Shown here: in pieces, positions 58,201 to 64,000 of the stretch
How positions within the stretch are numbered: position 1 is the first letter of the stretch
Layout of the letters: every line of letters begins with the position of its first letter
IMG/VR virus record: IMGVR_UViG_3300032236_000747
Location: 248,001 to 312,000 of that record
DNA length: 64,000 bases
Direction: 5' to 3' (one strand)
Source of the DNA: a virus
Position numbers and translations under genes: made by a program
The notes under the pieces: model-generated
The model's input: the letters and a program-made list of their open reading frames with translations, nothing else
Told to the model about the DNA's origin: nothing
Database searches by the model: none

Positions 58201-59205
58201 TCCGGTGTTTCAAACGGTTTGCCTGGTAATAATGCTATAGCGATGAATAACAACAGTTACATCTACGATGATGGTAACTATCACCTTACAAGTAAGTCTG
58301 GTAGCATTTGGATCAATGCCAACGGTGGTAATGATGTTAATATAAACACACAAGTCCCTAGTGGTACTATGCCAGGCGGGTTGAATGTACAGGGTGCTAT
58401 AACAAGTCAAGGCTCTGGTACAGCCGCTACATCGTTTATATCAGGTGTAAACGCATATAGTGGCGTAGCACTACAGCTGACTCCAAACGGTACAGGTGCG
58501 GCAAACCAAGCTATTCGTGATACATCAAGTGCGGCAAGCACAATGTATTTTGACGTTAATACTGGTGGTAGTGCTCACGGCCAATTCCAATTTAGATCAA
58601 GCAATGCGTTTAGTCAACTCTTGGTTGTAAGTAATAGTGCCGTAACAGTTAACAGACAAATGTTGATAGGTGGTGGTAGTCAAGGCGCCTATGTTACTAT
58701 TAACGGAACAAACACTTACAACATCAATGGGCCTTTTGGATACTTAAACGGTGGCGGCGCAGGCGCCATCAACAGCAGTGGATCAACGGGTAATCAAGGG
58801 TTTTCATTACAATGTAGTGGACGTATTCAAGCTAATGAAGTTGACGTTCCTTCAGACGAACGATTAAAAGACATACAGGGCACTATTCCTTTAGATAAGG
58901 CACTACAGTTTGTTCGAGCCGTAGATGGTATCTTGTATACTTGGAAGCCAGGATTTGGCGACAACGGATTAAAGTCAGGGTTTAATGCTCAAGGTGTATA
59001 CAAAGCTGGATTTGATCATATGGTTGTTCCTGTGCCAAATGATCGTGTAGCGGGTTCAACTGATGCTGATGGATTTACAAGCCCAGATAAGTTCCAATTA
59101 AGTTTAAACTATCAAGAAGCTATCCCATATCATCACGAAGTTATCAAGCACTTGCTAGATCGTATTGAGCAGCTAGAAGCTACAGTAGCCAAGTTAACTA
59201 AATAA
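52279..59205 (+). CDS. Giant collagen-like tail fibre with S74 chaperone, 2308 aa
   Basis: Several stretches of G-x-y triplets (for example GPKGDTGTQGIQG) lie between residues about 94 and 590 and again about 1085-1220. WFRKNGADIADSNSI with flanking strands (about 1300-1450) resembles a C1q/TNF-like beta domain. The C-terminus has the S74 intramolecular chaperone: S2192-DERLK2197-D is the catalytic Ser/Lys dyad, followed by a helical LLDRIEQLEATVAKLTK end. It should self-cleave after trimerisation. The prolyl and lysyl positions of the triplets are possible oxygenase targets. Confidence 0.92.
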   Translation: MAFIQKLFTTLQNYDNGDTRIGELNRIWYDSNRNAFYISDGQTEGGILIGGGGGGGTYTLLTATTTRLGGVRIGAGIQVDYRGVISVNTSTLAGPQGPKGDTGPKGDTGTQGSVGAQGDPGIGVPVGGVAGQVLAKIDGVDYNTYWVDQTGGTGNGSVIQSDIAPTPANTTTLWYDTVGGRSYVYYYGGWVDASPGIGGIPGPKGDTGTQGPTGLQGDIGPKGDTGTQGLIGPMGPKGDTGTRGLTGDIGPVGPKGDTGTQGLIGPTGPKGDTGTQGIQGPIGLTGNTGTQGIQGIPGEGVPVGGTAGQVLTKIDGVDYNTHWVDANFSSSTATAGVSDITAGTGTYVSANTGSVSIWVDPNVVEGTVAPASTASFWYDTNVGRLFIYYNGSWIDASPGTTGIPGPKGDTGTTGPTGLQGDIGPKGDTGTAATLVIGTVTLGTYTSVINVGDQYNAVFDFVLQQGPKGDAGLKGDTGTTGATGAQGPKGDTGTQGIQGIQGFQGIQGIKGDTGTTGATGATGSVGPKGDTGTQGIQGIQGPKGDTGTTGAQGIQGIQGIQGVTGSTGTQGPKGDTGSIGIATLNLGTGTYGTLTSQTLSLWIGQDVSATSNVTFNSVAISNLGSILSSQVNIDAFITVYTLTNVVDYSSTATLASGVYGNINGVQPPWTVFDLSPGPSGTPVSTIAINDKLTGAGIIPSTVEDRGTGTYASYVIVNLDLAGLGQIQPLVGAAFNLVRPLQKAGLDITTQNNTDIFLNSNGLGDVLVNTNILPVATNVSNLGSPDFRWKSLYVGPGTIYVLDETLGKDISIGARDGLLYVQNGAGLVVGEFTLIDNQIKIANPDRDIIIGTTTATGSVVLNRPIRVNTLAGQTSFSVDRLGLTTIHPLISMSSTQSALNIVGNTSGLQQPRNFNDTMLQITGADNTATRVSLDSFGTGTYPVIAGRQAGGTVASPSQTKLNDTLLRFSAQGWGTTGYVSTIARINMRALQDFTDTAAGTGIRFQLTPINTTTIQTVTVDITATGISFVGNSIGGITFSNNDRLTYFPTPVGQAGLYLKSDGTTMSWQTGGAGAKGDTGTAATITIGTVTVSTTTASVTNVGNSSSAILNFVLQQGPQGIQGATGSTGTQGPKGDTGTTGAQGIQGIQGIQGATGTSATVMVGLVTTGSTALVTNTGTSANAVLNFQIPWIPGPQGATGATGSTGTQGPKGDTGTQGIQGPIGPTGTFTGSVVTLASADTAALTYTSSTGIFSFTPNNVYKTLSSLSDVNVPAPGNNQVLTWSTGTNRWIPTTVNGVGVPITGIAYYGTFYDVGADQTAPLTTSSYVVRIDHTDGSNGISIVDNNQITFAYGGTYEVEFSIQFQNTDTKDATVSVWFRKNGADIADSNSIFTAPSKQNGNGFLIAVTPFIVTVNAGDYVQIMWSSDNTVTKIVTTAAGTTPTVPRTPGVIITVVPVTSVVIPGTVESLTVTGNASANNFISAYLPIVSSGTTTVLSVTSPHYISVSGVSTQTIKLPNATLLTVGQSYKIDNNSSGNVYIQDATGAQIGGALLPGAATEGRVINVGTTAGTWDGWNYVPGNVSFGTSQMVFTGGTIVASTFTGSLVGTATTATYAQSFNTATLVTTAVSATTATNAGYAYSFNTNTVVTTAVTATNAGYAYSFNTSTLVLKATTATLAQTVTAAAQPAITSVGTLTSLSLQGSITFNDATTQSTAWTGSTYRIIKVADGFGVGLPFQSYVTADTSTGIIVSALTGIPASPTYKTWTFGFDGVLTFPDNSTQTVAWNTSTAVYYSQIRNAPSTTGTAVFNIVSATNITVGGTTIQNLFSVSTATVSNTATSLVYNTSTGVYTFTPFSLNTSTLMARAVTVTSSTQAAITALGTLTSLSVSGASTVSGLATFNYTGGGSTSTISVSGQNSKGGALYHDFLSATNGLATATNATKYFRLNNVGTLEILNSAYNATVFSVTDNGYIAINAASGVSNGLPGNNAIAMNNNSYIYDDGNYHLTSKSGSIWINANGGNDVNINTQVPSGTMPGGLNVQGAITSQGSGTAATSFISGVNAYSGVALQLTPNGTGAANQAIRDTSSAASTMYFDVNTGGSAHGQFQFRSSNAFSQLLVVSNSAVTVNRQMLIGGGSQGAYVTINGTNTYNINGPFGYLNGGGAGAINSSGSTGNQGFSLQCSGRIQANEVDVPSDERLKDIQGTIPLDKALQFVRAVDGILYTWKPGFGDNGLKSGFNAQGVYKAGFDHMVVPVPNDRVAGSTDADGFTSPDKFQLSLNYQEAIPYHHEVIKHLLDRIEQLEATVAKLTK

Positions 59206-59229
59206 TATACTAACTTTTAAAGGTTTAAC

Positions 59230-60051
59230 ATGAAGAAGATTTTATTTGCACTATTGCTAGCAGCCACAAGCCTAGCACACGCTTGGGACCAACGTGCCCC
59301 TAATCCAGTACAAGCCTGTGCTGTCCATAGCCCATATGGCTTTGCTCAAACAGCTCGTACAGCACAACCAATCTGCAGAGAGGCCTATCTAGTAGCATAT
59401 GATGCACCAGTTAAAATTCCGGCTTATGTCGCTTATACACTACAGCCACAGAACGCACTTGGATGCTTTCCTCGCACTAATGCTTTTGTCGCTGATCAGT
59501 CAATCACTGGTGGAGCTCGCCCTGACGACTACGCAGGAACAGGCTACGACAAAGGACACGCAGCCCCAGATGGAGATTTGTCTTGGTCTGCACAAGTAGA
59601 ATACGAAAGTTTTTTAATGACAAACATGTATCCACAACACGGTTCTTTAAACAGGGGAATCTGGAAGTTGTTAGAGACATCAGTCCGCGGATGGGCCGTC
59701 CAACTGAACCAACCATTTACTATATACGTTGGCGCTTTATATGGCGCTGGTGATCCTACTATTGGTAATGGCGTTATCGTTCCGCACGGTTTCTACAAGA
59801 TTGTTATTAATAACACAACAGGTCAAGTTGCAGGCTGGATGTTCCCACATACCAAACCTTATGTTAATCTAGGCAACGACCTAACCAAGTTCCGTGCTAC
59901 TATAGCACAGATACAACAGCAAGCAGGAGTACAATATAAGTTTCCTGCCAAGGCTGTTGAACTACAACCTGGTCAAGAATGGCCGGTCAACTTTGGCGCA
60001 CTAACAAACGCTAAAAGAGCAAAGTGCGGCGCTAATGCATCCGCAGATTAA
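59230..60051 (+). CDS. Secreted DNA/RNA non-specific endonuclease, 273 aa
   Basis: Signal peptide MKKILFALLLAATSLAHA. D107-K-G-H110 (variant of the DRGH motif; H110 is the general base), with AAPDGDLSW following, then TNMYPQHGSLNRGIWKLLE (131-149, metal-binding N141). These are hallmarks of the NucA/EndA beta-beta-alpha-metal family. Export from an infected cell could degrade host or competing DNA, or help lysis. It may be of bacterial origin. Confidence 0.88.
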   Translation: MKKILFALLLAATSLAHAWDQRAPNPVQACAVHSPYGFAQTARTAQPICREAYLVAYDAPVKIPAYVAYTLQPQNALGCFPRTNAFVADQSITGGARPDDYAGTGYDKGHAAPDGDLSWSAQVEYESFLMTNMYPQHGSLNRGIWKLLETSVRGWAVQLNQPFTIYVGALYGAGDPTIGNGVIVPHGFYKIVINNTTGQVAGWMFPHTKPYVNLGNDLTKFRATIAQIQQQAGVQYKFPAKAVELQPGQEWPVNFGALTNAKRAKCGANASAD

Positions 60052-60062
60052 GGAAATAAGAA

Positions 60063-60266
60063 ATGCAAGGTACAGTGAAGTGGTTTAATACCGTAAAAGG
60101 GTTTGGTTTTATCACACCCGAAACAGGCGGAGCGGATGTATTTGTACATTATTCGCAAATTCAAGCAGATGGCTATAAAAACTTAAAAGAAGGACAACAA
60201 GTTCAGTTTGAGCTAGTTAGTACTCCAAAAGGCGATTTAGCAAATTCGGTTACTGTTGTCGGTTAA
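60063..60266 (+). CDS. cspA: Cold-shock domain protein CspA-like, 67 aa
   Basis: [20 protein letters not shown], then [20 protein letters not shown], has RNP1 (KGFGFI) and RNP2 (VFVHY) intact. The OB-fold single-stranded nucleic acid binder is about the same length as E. coli CspA. It may act as an RNA chaperone during late expression. A hairpin follows its stop. Confidence 0.96.
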   Translation: MQGTVKWFNTVKGFGFITPETGGADVFVHYSQIQADGYKNLKEGQQVQFELVSTPKGDLANSVTVVG

Positions 60267-60274
60267 AATAAATA
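60267..60274 (+). promoter_or_regulatory. T4-like late promoter element AATAAATA
   Basis: Overlaps the start of the hairpin at 60274-60301, upstream of the gene at 60317. Confidence 0.5.
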
Positions 60275-60301
60275 AAGGATACACTTAAAACTGTATCCTT
60301 T
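60274..60301 (+). terminator. Hairpin terminator or leader hairpin
   Basis: AAAGGATACA ... TGTATCCTTT (10-bp stem) follows the CspA stop. The T-run is short, so it may act as a mild terminator; it would also be in the leader of a transcript starting from the late element at 60267. Confidence 0.5.
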
Positions 60302-60316
60302 ACTATTTGCCACACA

Positions 60317-61153
60317 ATGAAAACATTCAAAGACTATCTTAGGGAAGCACAACAGGCCGCAGCAGCGGAACCTGAAGATGATGAACCTCCTAAGAAAAGA
60401 ACACAAACACAAGATCGTCCTAATACCAGTGCCTATGATAGAGCATTCGGACAACAAGGACAAGATCACCCCCTAGCACAAAATCCTGATCACAATCGCA
60501 GAGAACGTGAACCAGAACAGCCAGATGATCCTAGAGGCCGTCAATCTAGCAGAGATAATACTCGCAATAGAACAAGCGGTCTAAGCACACCGGGTATGTC
60601 GGATTTACTTGCTAACCTAAGAGATATAGAGCCACATCCAGATGATGTTCCTAATCCAGACCAAGAACCTAGACAAGACATAGAACTAAGAGTAGACACA
60701 GAAAACCTACCATCGGTGGCAGGACAGGCTCTACAAGCTTCGGGTATTGTCAATCCAGAATGGCACAAGGTAGCTAACCTACCAGGCAACATGAAACGTG
60801 CTATACAATCACTAGGTCGACATTTGTTTAGTAGCATGACAAGTACTCCTACAGAAGAAATACAAATGATTGCTAATCTAGGAGGACAAGGTCCTAACAC
60901 TACAAGAGAAGTTAACTCTGTGGCTAACTGGATTCGTGAACACGGTGATGATCAAGGACCAGGCAACATAGATTTCGCAACTAGCATCCCAGGATACAAC
61001 GCAGAGATACATAACTATGTAGCAGCAGGAATACATTGGTTGTTGGTTAGAGATGAGTTTGGACAATACATTTATAGTTGGCCAGAGCAAGATTCTCTAG
61101 AGCATCGATCAGCTGCAAGACTAGGCAACGATAGACCAAGATTAGGTAGGTAA
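60317..61153 (+). CDS. Late protein with capsid-targeting-like leader, 278 aa
   Basis: The leader MKTFKDYLREAQQAAAAEPE is very like T4 internal-protein leaders (MKTYQEFIAEA), with a plausible prohead protease cut after EA. A long disordered Pro/Arg/Asp/Gln-rich region runs from residue 20 to about 90. The C-terminal domain (NPEWHKVANLPGNMKRAIQS, then YVAAGIHWLLVRDEFGQYIY) is unknown. Possible internal, injected head protein. Confidence 0.65.
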   Translation: MKTFKDYLREAQQAAAAEPEDDEPPKKRTQTQDRPNTSAYDRAFGQQGQDHPLAQNPDHNRREREPEQPDDPRGRQSSRDNTRNRTSGLSTPGMSDLLANLRDIEPHPDDVPNPDQEPRQDIELRVDTENLPSVAGQALQASGIVNPEWHKVANLPGNMKRAIQSLGRHLFSSMTSTPTEEIQMIANLGGQGPNTTREVNSVANWIREHGDDQGPGNIDFATSIPGYNAEIHNYVAAGIHWLLVRDEFGQYIYSWPEQDSLEHRSAARLGNDRPRLGR

Positions 61154-61156
61154 ATA
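61149..61156 (+). promoter_or_regulatory. Late promoter-like element GGTAAATA
   Basis: Five bases before the ATG at 61161. Confidence 0.45.
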
Positions 61157-61160
61157 TAAA

Positions 61161-62102
61161 ATGAGACCAGAACGATTAAGATTATTTGCTCAACTAGCAG
61201 AGCAGTTAATGGAAGCTAGTACCGCCGGCGATTTAGTTAAGCGCCATCCAGGTGGTAATGAGATCATGCAGAAGTTGCATAGAGATCTAGGACTACCACA
61301 CAACGTAACATGGTCCGAACTAGGCATGGGAGAACGTTTCCATTGGACTCCGTTTAAAGAAACCAAGTTCGGTAGCTGGGTTATTGTTAAAGGACCAAAA
61401 GGCACAGGAGCCATTCAAGCTCAGAAAGGCGGCGGCGCATATCTAGGCATGGCTAGCACAGGTGGCCCTATTGAAACAATCAGAGATGACCGTGGTGGTA
61501 ACATTGTAGACTTTCTAGTAAGACATCTAGGCAAGGATCTAAGAAGATATAGCGGAGACACAGTAGGACCAGCGTCGACATATCAACGAACTGATAATCC
61601 AAGACAAATGACATATCCTGAAAAAACAAAATACAGGAAAGATCTTAAAACACTGGGCGGTTCAAAGAAAACCATGGATGCTGATGCCATACTAAAAAGA
61701 TTTAAACCTCTATGGAAATCTGGTGTAGTAAAAGCTATGGCTGACATTCAAGGTTTTGTTTCTCAACAAATCAAAGCAGGTGCCTATGCCAAAGCTGAAA
61801 GTAAAATTCAAAGATTAAAAAAACTTCAATCAATAATGAATATTTTAGACAATGATGAAGAACTACCACCATCAAATGATTACAGTGATAGTAATATTCT
61901 TTCATCTGCTGTTAAGAGTGCTATTACTCTCGGAGCAGCGCACTACTATCCAGAGTTAACAGGTAATGTAACTAAAAACGGTTACTCTTATCGTGCAGGT
62001 AATGCTGAAGGTACACAAAAGTTATTACAAGATATCGCAGGAGGTGATACAAGTAAAATGTTTACAGTAGCACATTTCTTTAGAAGGAGTTTAATATCAT
62101 GA
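61161..62102 (+). CDS. Late protein with leader-like N-terminus, 313 aa
   Basis: The N-terminus MRPERLRLFAQLAEQLMEAS is a helix ending in a possible cleavage site (LMEA). The middle (HWTPFKETKFGSWVIVKGPK, then GAIQAQKGGGAYLGM) and the C-terminal helices (DADAILKRFKPLWKSGVVKA and AKAESKIQRLKKLQSI) match no family I know. Its stop overlaps the next start by ATGA. Confidence 0.6.
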   Translation: MRPERLRLFAQLAEQLMEASTAGDLVKRHPGGNEIMQKLHRDLGLPHNVTWSELGMGERFHWTPFKETKFGSWVIVKGPKGTGAIQAQKGGGAYLGMASTGGPIETIRDDRGGNIVDFLVRHLGKDLRRYSGDTVGPASTYQRTDNPRQMTYPEKTKYRKDLKTLGGSKKTMDADAILKRFKPLWKSGVVKAMADIQGFVSQQIKAGAYAKAESKIQRLKKLQSIMNILDNDEELPPSNDYSDSNILSSAVKSAITLGAAHYYPELTGNVTKNGYSYRAGNAEGTQKLLQDIAGGDTSKMFTVAHFFRRSLIS

Positions 62103-63139
62103 AGCTAGGACAGATTGTTACAGAAGCCAACATAGCCCTTAAGGTATTAAAAGACCCTAAACTACCTAAGCAGTTATACATTGCTTTTACTCATGATAGT
62201 AGTCTTCCTGGAAACATTATTGCTAGACTAGGAACAAAGCCTACAGTAGAGCAAGTAGTTAAAGCATGGAGTGATCTAATAGATAGTTCTCTAAGAGATA
62301 GTAACTACGGTGACCTAAGTTCTAATGGTAAGTTTGATGATTGGTTGTTAAGATTGTATATATCCGGTCAAGTTGATTATGAAGATATCAACGGAGAAGC
62401 AGGAGATGCTCTTGGACTGTGGAGTGCCCTAAGCAGAAGAGGTAGACTTGATGTTAAAGATCAAGACTTCAACAAGTTTAAAGATATCCATAGCCTTAGA
62501 GCAGCAATGAATAAACCTCAGTATCGTGCTGAACTAGAAAGAATTAAAAACTCGGAAATTATTGAAAAACACAAGCGTGCTAGAAAAGAAGTTGTGTTAA
62601 TCGACGATGACAGATTCCATGTTATTCTACCATTGAACTATGGTGCTTGTTATACATTTAATAACTCCGAAGGTATTCAAGCAAACTTCTGTACTGGAGG
62701 TAGTAACGGTCTACACTGGTTCCAGAACTATGCTCCTTATACACCTATTATCAGTATTCTAGATAAAACTAATATGAATAATAAGTGGGGCAAATGGCAG
62801 TTACACGCATGGCCAGCTTTTGGTGCTGCCGGACAGTTAGTTAATGCTGAACAAAATAACAGAGGTGATCTACCGGGAAATGATCGTAAGTTTGCTGAAC
62901 TATTTCCGGGATTAATGAAGAGAATAGTAGCAGCTCTGGCAGAGAAGGGCCCTGAGATTGAACAACTCAGCGGTGAACCGGATTCTACAGGAACTACACT
63001 AATTCGCGGAGGCTACGATATACAAGACGCTATTTCTCGTATTAAACAAACTTTTCCAGCTAGCTATGCTTCGGAAGAGCCCGGAGCAGAAGAACCGGGC
63101 GCCGGCGAACCAGCACCAGGCGGCGAAGAGTTGTACTAA
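62099..63139 (+). CDS. Late protein with phage CTG-type domain, 346 aa
   Basis: The leader MKLGQIVTEANIALK may be a capsid-targeting peptide (TEA). FHVILPLNYGACYTFNNSEG, then NFCTGGSNGLHWFQNYAPYT and KWQLHAWPAFGAAGQLVNAE, resembles a domain found in many large-phage proteins: (WC)T...F..Y....PLY.I.D...KWQ.H....Q..D. The function is unknown. The C-terminus is a Gly/Pro/Glu-rich repeat (EEPGAEEPGAGEPAPGGEE). Confidence 0.65.
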   Translation: MKLGQIVTEANIALKVLKDPKLPKQLYIAFTHDSSLPGNIIARLGTKPTVEQVVKAWSDLIDSSLRDSNYGDLSSNGKFDDWLLRLYISGQVDYEDINGEAGDALGLWSALSRRGRLDVKDQDFNKFKDIHSLRAAMNKPQYRAELERIKNSEIIEKHKRARKEVVLIDDDRFHVILPLNYGACYTFNNSEGIQANFCTGGSNGLHWFQNYAPYTPIISILDKTNMNNKWGKWQLHAWPAFGAAGQLVNAEQNNRGDLPGNDRKFAELFPGLMKRIVAALAEKGPEIEQLSGEPDSTGTTLIRGGYDIQDAISRIKQTFPASYASEEPGAEEPGAGEPAPGGEELY

Positions 63140-63150
63140 ACCCACCTTAG

Positions 63151-63237
63151 GGCCGTTGTCGCTAACGGTTAGGACGAAAGTCCAGGCGTCACAAGGCGGC
63201 TGCTGCCGACCACATTACTTACGCCAGAGTATTGTGA
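63151..63237 (+). ncRNA. Candidate structured RNA between late genes
   Basis: Three hairpins in a row: CCGTT/AACGG (63153-63168), GGAC-GAAA-GTCC with a GNRA loop (63172-63183), and CGGC/GCCG (63197-63208). Two further pairings, GGCGT with ACGCC (63185-63189 / 63221-63225) and TCACAA with TTGTGA (63189-63194 / 63232-63237), would cross and form a pseudoknot. No known RNA family is matched. It ends just before the late promoter at 63247. Confidence 0.4.
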
Positions 63238-63246
63238 TAAGTGAGC

Positions 63247-63254
63247 AATAAATA
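63247..63254 (+). promoter_or_regulatory. T4-like late promoter element AATAAATA
   Basis: Six bases before the ATG at 63260. Confidence 0.6.
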
Positions 63255-63259
63255 CTATT

Positions 63260-64000
63260 ATGAAAATACATCATCTCTTAAATGAAACTGTAGAAACTTA
63301 TACTACTGTAGATGAGTTCGTGGACATTATGAAGGATTTTTTACCTTTGGCCATGCATCATCTTAAGATAGATGCGCTACCTCACATTAGGTTAGAAAAG
63401 TATATCAAAGACTCACATCAGCCTACGTTTGGCAAATACGTTAACGAAGAAAATGTGATACACGTAGGCATTGAAAATCGTCACCCATTAGATGTTCTAA
63501 GAACACTAGCACATGAACTAGTACACTTTAAACAAGGAACAGAGAATAGATTAGATGCCAAGAGCGGCGAAACTGGCAGTCCTATAGAGAATGAAGCACA
63601 CGAGGTAGCTGGTATTATCATGCGTCATTTTGGTAAAAGATATCCTCATTATTTTACAGACACAGCTATTACTATTTCCGAAGATTGGAACAAAGTTAAT
63701 CACCACGATAAAACTAACGGCCTAAGTCGTAAAGCAGTCAAAGCCTATCGTCGTGAACATCCAGGTAGTAAACTACAAACAGCAGTTACTACTAAACCTA
63801 GTAAGTTAAAGGCGGGTAGTAAGGATGCTAAACGCCGTAAAAGTTTCTGTGCTCGTATGAGTGGCAACAAAGGCCCAATGAAAAAGCCTAATGGTAAACC
63901 TACTCCTAAAGCATTGGCCTTGCGCCGTTGGAACTGTGAGAGCATTGAAGAAATGCGTCAGCTGATCGAAACAGCTGAACAGGTTATCATGCAGGAAAAA
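63260..64000 (+). CDS. Metalloprotease-like late protein with DUF6321-type tail, partial
   Basis: Open to the window end (247 codons, no stop). The leader MKIHHLLNETVETY is capsid-targeting-like. LAHELVHFKQGTENR near residues 90-104 is an HExxH zinc-peptidase-like motif (HELVH), with a second Glu-rich helix (ENEAHEVAGIIM) that could supply the third ligand. The C-terminal part (KAYRREHPGSKLQTAVTTKP, then RRKSFCARMSGNKGPMKK and LALRRWNCE) matches DUF6321 of phage proteins. It may be a head-internal peptidase. Confidence 0.65.
   Translation, partial: MKIHHLLNETVETYTTVDEFVDIMKDFLPLAMHHLKIDALPHIRLEKYIKDSHQPTFGKYVNEENVIHVGIENRHPLDVLRTLAHELVHFKQGTENRLDAKSGETGSPIENEAHEVAGIIMRHFGKRYPHYFTDTAITISEDWNKVNHHDKTNGLSRKAVKAYRREHPGSKLQTAVTTKPSKLKAGSKDAKRRKSFCARMSGNKGPMKKPNGKPTPKALALRRWNCESIEEMRQLIETAEQVIMQEK

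Noticed and set aside
63172-63183. Hammerhead ribozyme candidate (GGACGAAA)
   Set aside because: The CTGATGA half of the core is missing on both strands; GGACGAAAGTCC is a simple GNRA hairpin.
63151-63237. RNase P RNA fragment (AAAGTCC followed by GGC)
   Set aside because: Only a short match to the P4 region; the other conserved blocks are absent.
63066-63251. Rightward 61-codon frame
   Set aside because: Shifted frame over the end of the 346-residue gene and the structured gap; no ribosome site.
1-64000. Prophage integration genes
   Set aside because: No integrase, excisionase, attachment repeat or CI-like repressor was seen.

Overview
The window is a 64 kb piece of a large tailed double-stranded DNA phage, most likely a T4-related myovirus of a Gram-negative proteobacterial host. 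The evidence is a block of long tail fibres (including a collagen-like fibre with an S74 chaperone), a SleB-type endolysin next to a holin-like membrane protein, an ATP-dependent DNA ligase, HNH endonucleases, a Dam methylase, and a T4-like late-promoter octamer (AATAAATA, with GGTAAATA and similar variants) just upstream of many rightward genes. Bacterial-type IscU, ErpA, IF-1 and CspA homologues point to a proteobacterial host. I see no integrase, attachment site or CRISPR array. The host cannot be named from sequence alone.

Layout. Bases 1-10266 are a leftward early arm of small, mostly unrecognised genes. Many have their own near-consensus sigma70 promoter (TTGACA-17-TATAAT) and an AACAAGGAG-type ribosome site. 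The arm also holds an AAA+ ATPase, a zinc-cluster protein resembling GcrA, a tRNA with anticodon CAT, and an AT-rich origin-like segment with a DnaA-box array at 9478-9519. Bases 10376-15641 hold late proteins and then a leftward block with two glycosyltransferase-9-like proteins around a Dam methylase and a nuclease-like protein. Bases 15797-17546 hold lysis and late proteins.

Bases 17578-29629 are the most unusual part: about 12 kb of tightly packed rightward genes. They encode five radical SAM enzymes (one with a B12-type domain), four candidate Fe(II)/2-oxoglutarate oxygenases, a duplicated unknown family, and a 219-residue protein ending in CHASCHSSCHSSRGRR. I read this as a phage-encoded peptide or protein modification (RiPP-like) pathway whose likely substrate is that CHxS tail. 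It is followed by IscU and two A-type Fe-S carriers, which fits the heavy Fe-S demand. No cysteine desulfurase is visible.

Bases 31944-34278 carry ligase, IF-1 and HNH genes. Bases 34366-59205 are the adhesion module: fibres of 2048 and 2308 residues plus lectin-like (LamG), fibrinogen-like, ILEI/PA14-like, Hint and YadA-head-like proteins. It is interrupted by a leftward QueC-like and methyltransferase-like pair. Bases 59230-64000 carry a secreted nuclease, a cold-shock protein and late proteins whose N-termini resemble T4 capsid-targeting peptides. Open frames run off both ends of the window (1-585 leftward, 63260-64000 rightward).
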